From Conoideocrella luteorostrata (lineage: Eukaryota; Ascomycota; Sordariomycetes; Hypocreales; Clavicipitaceae): a DNA stretch of 64,000 bases. The notes beneath the pieces were generated by a model. The model was given only the letters and a program-made list of their open reading frames with translations, ran no database searches and was not told the DNA's origin. Location of the stretch: the NCBI GenBank assembly GCA_032433595.1, contig JASWJB010000064.1, forward strand, positions 1 to 64,000. The letters are read 5' to 3'. The position numbers were made by a program, and so were the translations under genes. Shown here one piece after another: positions 54,523 through 64,000 of this stretch. The stretch's first letter is position 1, and each line of letters starts with the position of its first letter.

Positions 54523-55637
54523 GGCTAATAGCTTAAAGAGAATGCTGGGGGGACAGAAATATGAGTTCTAGTGAGGTCAGAGCTATGCGAGAGGTATATG
54601 AAGCAGCATGTTATAAACCAGACGAATTTTTCTTGGACTGCGCGACGACAAAATATGGCTTTAAGTAAGTGCAAGAATGTACACACCAAAGCATAGCCTC
54701 AGGAGGCGGCCGAAGTCGCACTAGTACACTTCATGTAACTCGGCAGTTGTCCGATGAGCGAGCGAGCCATTATCGAGAGAGAATAGGCTCCGGGCTGAGC
54801 TTCAACTGCGCCACCTTTTCTGAAAGCACATAGTAAAAAAGGATCATAATGATTGGACGCTTGCAAAAAATAGCACATGATGTCATAGCGATCATAGTGA
54901 AGCGTGCGTGTGCGAGCAAACGTGCAGATGGAGACGAGGCTGACTTGGGTCACACGGAATAAGCCGAATGAAGCACAAGAGTTTTAGGGTCTAACTTTTT
55001 GACGAATGAGAGCAGGCACAAATGTCTCCCTCTTTAAGGGCAGCAGGGAAGCTCTCGGGATATGACGCGAGCTTTAAAGCTGATAACGGAACACAATGTT
55101 CTCAACACATCGCGGTGCGGAATTTCACGACAAGTTAACTTCATGCTCTATTATAGGAATAATTTGATAATAAATTAGACTTTTATATGGAAAAGTCCTC
55201 GTTCAACGGCGGGATCCTGTTCTAGAAAGTAATCATGACGATTGAGATGCTACATATCACTTCTGGATATACAGTGGCCATCGATGACGGCAATTGTTCT
55301 GTAAACTGCTTTCATATTCATGCGAATTGTCTCTCTTATGTCTTATTATTACCAGAACTTGAACGTAAAATGTGAAGTTTATCTTAAATAGTGTGTAATA
55401 CTAAGTTATCATCGTTGCACAGGTAACTTAGCGCAGCAGTACACTCAAAACTTCAAGTAAATCATGGATCCATAACTACATAGCTATATGGGTAATGACT
55501 GTTTAAGGTGGAAAGCCCGTCTGTTAATCTACTATGTTGAAAGTTTAAACGAATTCATGTTCCCGCGGCTGAACCATCCACGTATAATCTCGGTTGCTTT
55601 TGGATTGAGCTCGCCAACCCCTCGATGATGGGCGATT
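54523..55637. other. Intergenic spacer
   Basis: The promoter side of the WW gene is followed by AT-rich sequence from about 55.1 kb. No gene is seen. Confidence 0.5.
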
Positions 55638-56393
55638 TCAAAGCTTGCTGGCCGCCTCTTCAATCATCTGTGCAACAGCACTCACCCTAACATAAACACC
55701 AGGCTTGCCTGGACGTGCACATCCTTCTCCCCAGCTGACAATTCCCACTTGGATCCAGGCGCCGCCGCTGTCACGGCGGAACATCGGACCACCGGAGTCG
55801 TTTTGGCAAGCGTCGACGCCTCCTTGTGGCCATGCAGCGCATATCTCCTCGGTCGGTTTGAAGTAAGGATAGGCTGCCTGGCAAGTCTTGTCCGGAACGA
55901 ACGGCACGTCAGCCTTGAGCAGGTACCGTTGTGTCTGGCGGGCACCTTCTTTTATGTCACCCCAGCCGACAATATTGAACAAGCCCTTGTCGTAAGAGTT
56001 GTCCTTAGCAATCTGAAGAGTTGGAATCGAGTCTGGCGCTGGCGTGGCGAGTTTAACAAGGGCCCAGTCAGCGGTAGTACCGCTGTTTCGGACGGAGGTT
56101 GAGTTGATTTTGACCGCCGCAGGGTCTTCCATGTCAACAACGCCAAAGGTCATTGTAATATTATTAACTGGACCGGTATCAGGCACACAGTGGGCGGCTG
56201 TCAAGACAATTTGACGGCTGTAGAGTGCACCACCGCATCCATCAACATTGACTACCCATGGAAACTCGCCGAGGGTGGCACGGGTCCCACCGACTATGTG
56301 AATGCCCGACACGTCTGACGGATCTCGTGTCACTGCAGGATGAGCCAGAGCAGAGCCTGCAAGACTAAAACCAAGACTAATTGAGGCTCTCAT
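55638..56393 (-). CDS. Secreted trypsin-like serine protease (S1A) with an unusual oxyanion-hole residue
   Basis: A 251-aa extracellular endopeptidase. A signal peptide covers residues 1-17 (MRASISLGFSLAGSALA), a short propeptide ends before IVGG (33-36), and the mature enzyme follows. The catalytic triad is visible: H68 in LTAAHC, D109 in TTADWALVKL, S200 in DSGGP. D194 (chymotrypsin position 189) predicts cleavage after Lys/Arg. The residue before the active-site DSGGP is Asn (CQNDSGGP) where almost all S1 proteases have Gly (position 193). Six cysteines fit the three common disulfides. Trypsins are patchily distributed in fungi and often associated with plant- or insect-infecting lineages, acting on host proteins; that role here is inference. 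No intron is seen. A TATA-like TTATAAG lies near 56,540. Confidence 0.93.
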   Translation of the reverse strand: MRASISLGFSLAGSALAHPAVTRDPSDVSGIHIVGGTRATLGEFPWVVNVDGCGGALYSRQIVLTAAHCVPDTGPVNNITMTFGVVDMEDPAAVKINSTSVRNSGTTADWALVKLATPAPDSIPTLQIAKDNSYDKGLFNIVGWGDIKEGARQTQRYLLKADVPFVPDKTCQAAYPYFKPTEEICAAWPQGGVDACQNDSGGPMFRRDSGGAWIQVGIVSWGEGCARPGKPGVYVRVSAVAQMIEEAASKL

Positions 56394-58466
56394 GTTTCAC
56401 AAGTGTCAAAGAGGAGACTATGATCAGACGGAAAAAATCATAGTATGACTGAGTATGCTGTCTGTGAAGGTAGCTGAGGACTTGAGATGTATTGTTCGTT
56501 GAAGGTACTGGTGTGATGTCGAGAGGAATTGTCTCCTTTTATAAGTTTATGAGATAGCCTAAAGGCTGGGGGTTTCAATGGGAACCCAGACTAAACGGAA
56601 ACTTTCCGACATTCCACGAAGTGGCATTGCGGCTTTAGTCTGCACAGATTGCTTTATGGCGTGGCTTGATTTGTTTGCTAATTTAATAGTTAAATTAGCC
56701 ACCTTGATACCTTCCTAATTTAGAAGAACTGTTGTCGTGTACCGAATCTTGTTTGTTTAGCCCCGTACCCTTTTACATCGAATACCAAATAACTATACTG
56801 GGCTGCCACACATGTAAGTCCAAAGACGAACAAACTTATGTGTCCACGAAACGTTGTCACTGTAATCCAGTATGTAGAGCTTTGCCTCATTAGCTTGCCA
56901 TGTACTACTCTTTAAGAAACTAAAATCTACCCTGCTAGACAGTTTCGAAGGTTGATATGTTGTTGTTGATCCGAGCAGATGACCGCTCGTACTCTCTGTT
57001 CCCTTGCAACCCAAGAGAATAACTAAGCCACAAGGAGCCACGATAATATATCATATGATGTGCCCAACAGGGCAGTCGCCAAAGCGAATTCTTTCTTTCA
57101 CAGACGTAAAAATGTTATTTTAACATTGTACAATGGCTATGCTCGTTGAATGCGACTTCGAAGTGGCTGTGTCTGCCGGTAGTTGTTGCGGCAAGAGGTC
57201 TGAGCCATATAATGCTGGTCCACTCATGGTGTGCCAACGTTAGGCTGTTTTCGAAATTAAAGTTTCGGGGCAAAGAGAAGAAACGGCTACTGGCGAACAT
57301 TCATAGCAGGTCATTTCAGTCGCAGCGTAGCAATTACGTTTGCTTAAGAGCAGTTTGCTAGCATCCAAGCATATGTCGTTAAAGCTAAATAAATAAAGTT
57401 TATCAGTCCACGCAGGCATTATAATAACGGAAGATTTCCTGAACGAAGTATGGACACTTTGCACGGCAACGTTCAGGTAGCTTCTAAGAGGGGGCTGGGT
57501 CTCTAAACAATGCGCATACTTACTCTAAATACATATGTTGGAAGGGTTCAAATTCTCGTGCATTGATGGTTGGATCAGTGTTACGGTGATTATGGATACA
57601 GAATCTCTCTTCCAACGGCCCCGTCCAAATCCCCCTATTCATACCCTTATAATCTCAGACGCCGTGTCCTGTGCCACGATGCGCGGCAACAGACAACAAT
57701 GAGAGGTGCCAAGAGATTAGCTCACGGAATATTTCTACCGTAGATTTAGACTTGACCAATTTAGTCCGGTTAAGTAAATTAGCTATAAGAGGGGCCCAGC
57801 CTCGCGCTTGAGCCAACAACTTCAACCTCTGAGCTCTCTTTCCTGAGTAGCTGTTGCTCATGGAGTTGGTCTTCTTCTTCTACCACGCTAGCTATAGGTA
57901 ATAGCTAAACTCACTATTAGCCAAAGAGCTAGCATGGGTTTAGCAACCGTACAAGATACCGGGATTGTGTGGGGGCACAATTCCGATAAGTTGTGTGCAT
58001 TGTAGGTGCGCATTTACCCGCGACAAAATAGCTGGTATTTAATTGTGTGTCTTCTTCTACATTACGATACTTTTACAACAAACAACGCATACAGCTCAAA
58101 AACTAAATAAATAAATAAATAAACACCCCTCATGGACTTGTCTCAATATAGAAAAGAATACAATATTGGATACCGGCTATACGCTGCCAGAGAACATTGA
58201 CCAACAATTCTTTTTCACAGTAATGGATTTTCTATCGTGTGGCGGCGCGTGGCGACGTGTGAGTCGGACCGTAGCGTCAGTAGAGCCGCGGGATGAACGG
58301 CACCTAAAAATAATAATAATAATAAAAGAAGATTAATATCTACTATCATCCCATCAGACCCATTGCATGCACCTTCCCCACCAGGCCTGGCAACTGCTTG
58401 GGAGTGGGGCAACGAAAAAAAAAATTGACAAAAGAATTGAACTTGGAAAGCATCGTGGAACGACTT
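56394..58466. other. 2-kb intergenic region
   Basis: No gene is recognised. AAAT-type (58,101-58,123) and AAT-type (58,307-58,325) microsatellites lie near the tRNA. Confidence 0.5.
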
Positions 58467-58550
58467 TGCTCCCGGCAGGGCTTGAACCTGCGGCCTCCGC
58501 ATCACTAATGTTTATTAGTACGAAGCTCTAACCAACTGAGCTACGGAAGC
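58467..58550 (-). tRNA. tRNA-Ile (AAT) with a short intron
   Basis: On the minus strand the sequence begins GCTTCCGTAGCTCAGTTGG. The acceptor stem GCTTCCG pairs with CGGGAGC at the 3' end, followed by A. The D arm is GCTC...GAGC. The anticodon loop CTAATAA gives anticodon AAT, followed by about 10 extra nucleotides (near ACATTAGTG) that fit a canonical tRNA intron position, then TGCGG closing the stem. The T arm is GCAGG-TTCAAGC-CCTGC. Internal A and B box sequences are intact. No CCA is encoded, as expected for a nuclear gene. Confidence 0.82.
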
Positions 58551-59482
58551 TCTCCAAGACATTTGAATAAAAGCTTGGGAGGACTAATATTGATTACAAA
58601 GTGCAAAGTCTGGTGTCGTCACACGGCTCTCGTGACTCGAACGCAGCTTGCACAAGCCTGAGCATTTTCCCAATAATGAATGTGTCGAACCACCATCCTT
58701 TTTCGTTCCAACTGCAGGTGCCGCAAAAACAAAGCATTATCCGAGCATTAGTTTGATCTTTTCCATGGCCGTAGCATCCCACTTTGCCGTCATGGCTCTA
58801 CCAATAGTTTCTCTGTATGCTATTTTATTCTCTCGACAAATGCCCAGCACGGTAACATACTCAGTATCCCCGTGCAGCCCATCCATGACTTGTCGGGCTC
58901 CAGTGGGTCTATGGATGCTGTGGTGTTCCGGACGACCTATGTACGTGCATTTGCGTGTCTGTTCAACGCCAGCCACAAACGCCGACTGCTGCCTAAAAAG
59001 CACAAACTGCGGCTAAAGTGGAACTTCGAGCAGCTGCCGCCAAGTCATGCAGTGGTTGCCTTGGGGAAGTGCAGCAAGGGCAGTGGGAGGAGGCCGAACC
59101 GACTGATTAAGAGGCATAAGTTTTTGATCCGCAGCTCAGCAATCTAGATTTAATTTACAACAAAAATTAGCTGCACAGGCATGTTTGGCGGCCTACATGT
59201 ACCGTAGAGGTGCGCACACTCGGCCATCGTATAAGAATCTGGCAGACGCGCCAGTAGCATCGTATTTGGATTTGGCAGGGCTGATGCAGCGGCCGCATTT
59301 CTTTTTGTTTTCCTTTACCAAGAGCGTCATTTGCATCGGCCAGCGCATTGCTCAAAGCGTTGCACGCGATCACGCGAATGACGTTCAATGTTGCTTTGGA
59401 CACCCGACGTGACGCAGGGCAGTCGACTTGGAGCAACACATCTCGCACCGCTTAGATTTAACTGTCGCAGCAATGACGAGCA
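58551..59482. other. Spacer with an unassigned minus-strand open frame
   Basis: The minus frame 59,003-58,737 (88 codons, with RPEHHSIHRPTGARQVMDG) has a coding-like composition but no domain I know and no intact 5' end. It may be a fragment of another decayed gene. Confidence 0.35.
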
Positions 59483-60045
59483 ATGCCCAACATTGCCCCA
59501 GGATCGCGACCAAAGGCCATCCCACCTTCCGAGCAGGTGGAGAACGCTGAATTCCTCCAACTCGGAGAGTTTCAGGGCGTGGATACTCTCACCGTATCCG
59601 AAGCCGCTCTCGTGGTCAGCGCTGTTCTGGCAAAACGTGGCATAGACTGCAATACCGTCCAGCATAACCCGTGGGCACTCGTTGAAACTCTGCGGCTCCG
59701 TGTTTGCAAGCAAATTCCAGTGTGACAACCTTTGGTGTTCTAAGGTTCTGCAGAGCAGCTTACCGCATTTTAATTCTTTCGCGCGTTATAAAAACTGAGA
59801 GAGCATAGAGGCAGTTGAACGCCTGCTCAGCTCTCCCCCAGAGCTTTCCAAGTTTGAAAGGGCGCAGCTCGGCAAATTCTAACCCGCAATCTATAATGCT
59901 GTATTACTGCTAACACGCGCTAGACTCGCTCTGCTGTACGGACGCCGACGAGGCGAAAACAATCGCTACTTCACTTGCAAACAAGATCACAGACGAGGAT
60001 CTCCAGGAACTACTCACCGAGATAGGAAAACTGATGGTATCATGA
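59483..60045 (+). pseudogene. Decayed copy of RNA polymerase II subunit RPB4
   Basis: The order of blocks is that of RPB4, the stalk subunit of Pol II: LQLGEFQGVDTLTVSEAALV with VSAVLAKRG, then ALVETL, then NSFARYK, then ESIEAVERLLSSPPELSKFE with RAQLG, and finally TDADEAKTIATSLANKI with TDEDLQELLTEIGKL and stop at 60,045. The last block follows a possible GC-AG intron (G|GCAAAT...GCGCTAG). An in-frame TGA interrupts YKN*ESIEAVE near 59,800, at a place where relatives have Gln, Arg or Lys, and the region after ALVETL is not a clean intron. RPB4 is normally a single essential gene, so this is most simply a dead extra copy. Confidence 0.75.
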
Positions 60046-62504
60046 ACGCAATCAGTAACTGGATAGGAGGCGAGGTAGAAGGATACAAGGTAATTCACGC
60101 GATTGATGGAAGTTCGCATACAGTGCCGAATGGCTACAGCTCTGGGACGTGTTTATAGTGGGGGTGCAATAATTTCCAACCCAGCTTGCGTGCCGCAACG
60201 CGACTCTGGGGGTTAAATACCGTGTGCTGTTTCAGATCAGCTGAGAAGGAATCGCATTCGGAGCCCACTTGCTGCCCAGTAGCAGCCATGGCCTTAGGGG
60301 CGGCTCCTGCGTCTCACAGGCCCGAAGAGCCTGCCGAGACTCTGACCAGCGCTCTCTCTAGTGCTCTTGCCCACTATGTTGTGAGGAAGCGTGTGCTGGC
60401 TTCCGTCTCTCATGCCCGCCCCCCACTCACTCACTACATTTAGATCGCTGGCGTCCTGTAGCACAATAGCTTTCGTGGAATCATGTCAGCGCCGCAATTG
60501 CACTTATTGGCTGTGCAGTATTCTTCTGCGCAAACCTTGCTTCTGGTGCTCCTTTCTCTTTCTTATAGATTGTTGCTATCCGTTCCCGAGACACGACCAG
60601 CTACGTGGCCGGACAAACTAACCGTAGCGCCGTACTCAACAACGCCGTGATAACATGTGTGCCGCTTGCAAACTTGGCCATTATGGCAATTGCGCTATGG
60701 TAAGGCCGACACTCGGCAACTCTCTCTGGGACCCGCTGCTCGTCGCCACTGCACTGCTGATTAGGGAGAGGCACGTTTAACAGGGTAGTTGCGTCTTCGT
60801 TGACCTTTGATTTGAATATTTGGTGATACGGAGTTTTCTCAGAATTCGCGTGGAACTGTTGGCACTACTCGTCGGATCCGACTCGGAGCAGCAACCTGAT
60901 ACACGACATAAACACGAAAGGCATAACAGTCCCACTCCCAAGAAACAGTCAAATTAAAGGTTTGGGAGGAAGCCCCGATGGATGGGTTCAGCTAAAGTAT
61001 ATGCCTTCTTACACTTAGGAAACATATCTTATCATATTCCTTTTTGACCCACCGCCCCGCATCTCATGCTGTGGCTGTTGTATACGTAAAACCATTTTCG
61101 GTCCTCGTCTCGATATAACACTTTAATAGCAGGAAGGTACGGGCTTCTTTATGGTCCTGGGGGGCGCCACCATCTGTCCCGTCCTGCCCTATATACTTCC
61201 AAGTAGTCTCCGCAACCCCTTCCGATTTTATTATGTACCTCAGTCCCCTCGATATTATGAACTGCTTAAACTTGCTGTTCAATTCTTGATGGGGCACTCC
61301 TGCACCAAAATCCCTATCGAATATTCCTCGAGGCCGATCTATGGTCACAATAGTGATGTCGTATTTCTGTGACATGTTTGCTTGCTTGGCTTTGTGCCCT
61401 GGCCCAGCACATTAGTCATTATCTCAAGCGGATTTTGTTCTTATAATTCTATAGTAAAAAGCTTCCACTAGCCGAGGGGAACCCAATATTACACCAGTTA
61501 TCCTGCGTAATAACTCTCGCCTAACATAAGGATTTGTTTTTGTTAACTTACTTATGACTGTTTTTTTAGTGAAAGGCGTGGTCTTTTTGGGGAGCTATTG
61601 CTTATAATGTGGAATGTGTCCTGCAGAGTTAAGCTTTGCAATTACTTCGAGGGGGTGCCGTAGGGTTTAAATAGTTGCCCAGATAGTAATGAACCTTTTC
61701 TTTATACGGGAATTATCTTATCAGCCTTAAAGCCTATCATATGCTATACTAAATCCATTGTTCACTCGGTTAGCGAGTATTGAAGCCTCCGAATCGGTGC
61801 TCTAAGCACAGCATTCACAAACTACCTAAAACTAGAGTGAACATTATATTCTAGTGAAACCCAGTGTGATTAATAAATCACAATGTATCCAGAAGGCAGT
61901 GAAACTTTGTTGAAAGACTCGGTATCTTCAGAGATACGGGTTCGTCACATGCCATTAAGAACACTAACATTGGGCCGAGGATTAATGGTCAACCCAGCGT
62001 TCGGTCAAGTGAAGCCAAAATCTTGTCACAATCACCATACGCGCTAAAGAGGGTCATGAAACTGTGGACATTAATGGATGCTTCTCTATATACCCGCCAT
62101 ACCGCTTAAGTCAGGGGATTCACGAGTCTAGCAGCCGTGAAGTATTTGATGAACTGTTCACACACACCATACTAAATTGCGCCTAAGCGGTTTTTGAACA
62201 GCGGAAAGCGAGTGAGCGACTGTAATATGTCTTATCTCCTGGAGCCTGTGACGCTTGAGGCAATGTGAGACGGTATCTGAAGAGAGAACTAATCAAATCT
62301 GGTTGTGAGAGACCTTTCATCGCGACGGCGACCAGTTCATGCATCACAAACACAGGCATTCGTACCATAAGGCAGCTGAAACACCAGAAACACACCGTCT
62401 CGCCCTGGCATACTTGCAGATACCATTGAAGCCTAGACCGCACCGCACCTTTCATACCAACTTCTCACCACCCATTTCCTCGGATCGCCTAGCATCCATT
62501 CACC
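60046..62504. other. Intergenic region with fragments
   Basis: Scattered coding-like stretches (for example SYVAGQTNRSAVLNNAV near 60,600) sit among stops and may be remains of another gene. The part from 61.4 to 62.2 kb is AT-rich. One small minus frame is listed separately. Confidence 0.4.
61064..61375 (-). CDS. Possible small hypothetical protein
   Basis: A 103-aa frame from the ATG at 61375 (MSQKYDITIVTIDRPRGIFD). It has balanced amino-acid composition but no domain, signal peptide or membrane segment that I recognise. It lies among decayed genes, so it may be chance or a remnant. Confidence 0.28.
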   Translation of the reverse strand: MSQKYDITIVTIDRPRGIFDRDFGAGVPHQELNSKFKQFIISRGLRYIIKSEGVAETTWKYIGQDGTDGGAPQDHKEARTFLLLKCYIETRTENGFTYTTATA

Positions 62505-63306
62505 ATGGAGATCAAACCAAAATACAGTCTCCACGACGGCTACAGCGAAGGTGCCCACCCAGCGATCATCGAGGCGTTCACTCGAACCAATCTATCCCAG
62601 CAAAGAGGCTATGGAGACGACGGGTCCTGCGAGGACGCCAGACAGGCTATTCGACGCCTCATCGGCGCTGACGAAGCGAGCAGCTACTTCACTCCCGGTG
62701 GCACCGGAGCGAACATTCTCTCGATAGCAAGCCACCTTCGCCCCCATGAGGCAGTCATTTCTACTGGGTCAGGTCATATTGTCGGCAAGAAAGCCGGTGC
62801 CATAGAGGCAACTGGACATCAGGTTCTTGTTGAACCCAGCGCCAATGGCAAATTGACACCAGAGAAGATCCAATCGGCCTTCCATAGGAGCTCCCTCTTC
62901 GCGTACCAACCCAAGGCCAAGATGGTCTTCATCTCGAACGCAACCGAGGTCGGCACCATCTATACAAAGGCTGCGCTGGCAGCCATAGCCTCCGTCTGTC
63001 AAATCTGAAGCTGCTGCTTCTGATGGACGGTGCCCGTCTCGACACAGTCTTGGCCTCCCCGAAGAGTGATATGACAATGCGTGACGTCTTTGGACTCGCC
63101 GATGCCTTCTGGATCGGAGGCACCAAGAACTGTGCGCTGCTAGGCGAGGCTGTTGTAATCAAGGATCCGTCCTTTGGGACACAGTTTCCTTATCACATGA
63201 ATCAGCGAGGGGCGCTTCTTGCCAAAGGGAAGGTTTTGGGCATCTAATTCAGCACGCTTCTAAGGAATGACCTGTTATACCAAATGAATCACGACGCTTT
63301 ATGCCG
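62505..63306 (+). pseudogene. Truncated threonine-aldolase-like (beta-eliminating lyase) gene
   Basis: PLP enzyme of the threonine aldolase fold, which cleaves (allo-)threonine to glycine and acetaldehyde. The first frame from the ATG at 62505 carries KYSLHDGYSEGAHPAIIEAF, GYGDDGSCEDARQAIRRLIG, the cofactor region FTPGGTGANIL, and FISNATEVGTIYTKAALAAI. A one-base loss in an A-run near 63,001 shifts the frame. The second frame continues LKLLLLMDGARLDTVLASP, then the PLP lysine block FWIGGTKNCALLGEAVVI, and stops at TAA (63,245) where GIQF-like sequence is expected (CAA to TAA). Homology continues a little past the stop (FSTLLRNDLLYQMNHDAL) and is lost at about 63,300, where a repeat-rich block begins. 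The C-terminal domain is absent. Confidence 0.8.
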
Positions 63307-64000
63307 CCGCTTTTAGCCCCACCAGCTCAGGCGCTAAGCACCCTCAGCTCAGTGAGGCCATACACAGCTCCCTGAGCCTTTCCTGAGCCCGCCCTGAGCC
63401 TGCCCTAAGCTTCAATGATCCTGGAAAAACAATATGGGTTTAAGTCAAAGTTTATAGATAATTTCTGCCTAAAATAAAGTTTACCTTATAGATTAAGCAG
63501 CGCTTTTACCCTATTATTACTATATAAATTAAGCTCCTTTCCCTTATAATTATATTACTTTCTTTTTTTTCTTAGTATACTTTTTTATAAATCTTTTTTA
63601 AAATAACTAATATTAATTCCTAAAAGAAATAATAATAAAACTTTAATAAACTCTTTACTTAAGCTATTAAAGCTAGTTTAGCTAAGAATAAATTTAATAT
63701 TATATTATACTTAGTTTTTTATAATTTAGCCTTAAAAAGTAAAATATAATATAAAAAGTTACTTAAGCTATAAAAAGTATAAAGCTAAGTTAATTTTTAT
63801 ATATTTTAAGTAAGTAATTAATTTAGCTAAATATATAAAGTAATACCTAAGGGTAATACTATAAAATATAATTACCTTAAAATATTTTACTAAATTTCTT
63901 AGCTTAATAATAAAAAGTAAAATTAAAAAAAATATTAATAAAAAATAAGCTATTATTAATAATTTATAAAACTAAATTTAAAAGTTTTATAATACTTAAA
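63307..64000. other. CCTGAGCC repeat followed by an extremely AT-rich block
   Basis: At 63,312-63,425 several CCTGAGCC units recur, similar to 11,235-11,310. From about 63,450 to the window end almost no G or C remains and TA/TTAA steps dominate. This is typical of RIP-degenerated repeat DNA in filamentous ascomycetes. It contains no gene. Confidence 0.75.

Noticed and set aside
58648..59147. Plus-strand frames opposite the minus frame at 58,737-59,003
   Set aside because: No recognisable motif on either strand; they most likely reflect a decayed gene or chance, so no CDS is called.
60186..60780. A gene with fragments such as SYVAGQTNRSAVLNNAV
   Set aside because: The pieces lie in different frames with stops and I cannot name a family; kept only as a remark in the spacer entry.

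Overview
The window reads as nuclear DNA of a filamentous ascomycete, most likely a sordariomycete of the hypocrealean type. Genes are interrupted by short (55-90 nt) GT-AG introns, several with CTAAC-like branch sites. The gene families are typically fungal: an RGS-LOV photoreceptor, a NACHT-TPR STAND protein, a BLI-3-like protein, 2EXR, Gfd2/YDR514C-like, DAL5- and DHA1-type MFS carriers. AT-rich blocks and C-to-T type nonsense changes in duplicated sequences suggest RIP. The genus is inference. Exon models were built by eye from frame continuity and splice consensus.

Layout. 0.6-1.9 kb: FAD monooxygenase. 3.0-5.3 kb: RGS-LOV blue-light receptor (BcLOV4 type). 7.2-9.5 kb: a pair of small cysteine-containing paralogs, one with a signal peptide and one without. 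9.5-13.7 kb: gene-poor, repeat-derived DNA. 13.7-18.6 kb: a multi-exon NLR-like STAND protein. 19.3-20.4 kb: a disordered protein. 23.4-25.4 kb: GH20 hexosaminidase. 26.7-27.4 kb: BLI-3-like flavin-binding protein.

28-39.4 kb is the best candidate for a functional unit. It holds a DAL5-type transporter, a cystathionine gamma-synthase-like PLP enzyme, an EF1B-gamma-type GST and a pipecolate/sarcosine-oxidase-like flavoenzyme, all on the minus strand, then a divergent DHA1 transporter. This looks like a small amino-acid-derived metabolite cluster, but no PKS or NRPS backbone is in the window.

40-46 kb is repeat-rich. It contains a solo LTR with a perfect 5-bp target duplication, a second LTR in opposite orientation, a Gfd2-like gene with a frame break, a decayed 2EXR gene, and a CTG-type array with an inverted contracted copy. 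48-56 kb: a secreted protein with 16 short tandem repeats, a SnoaL-like protein, a truncated DUF924 gene, a WW-domain protein and a secreted trypsin. 58-64 kb: a tRNA, then decayed extra copies of housekeeping genes (RPB4, threonine aldolase), ending in an extremely AT-rich block.
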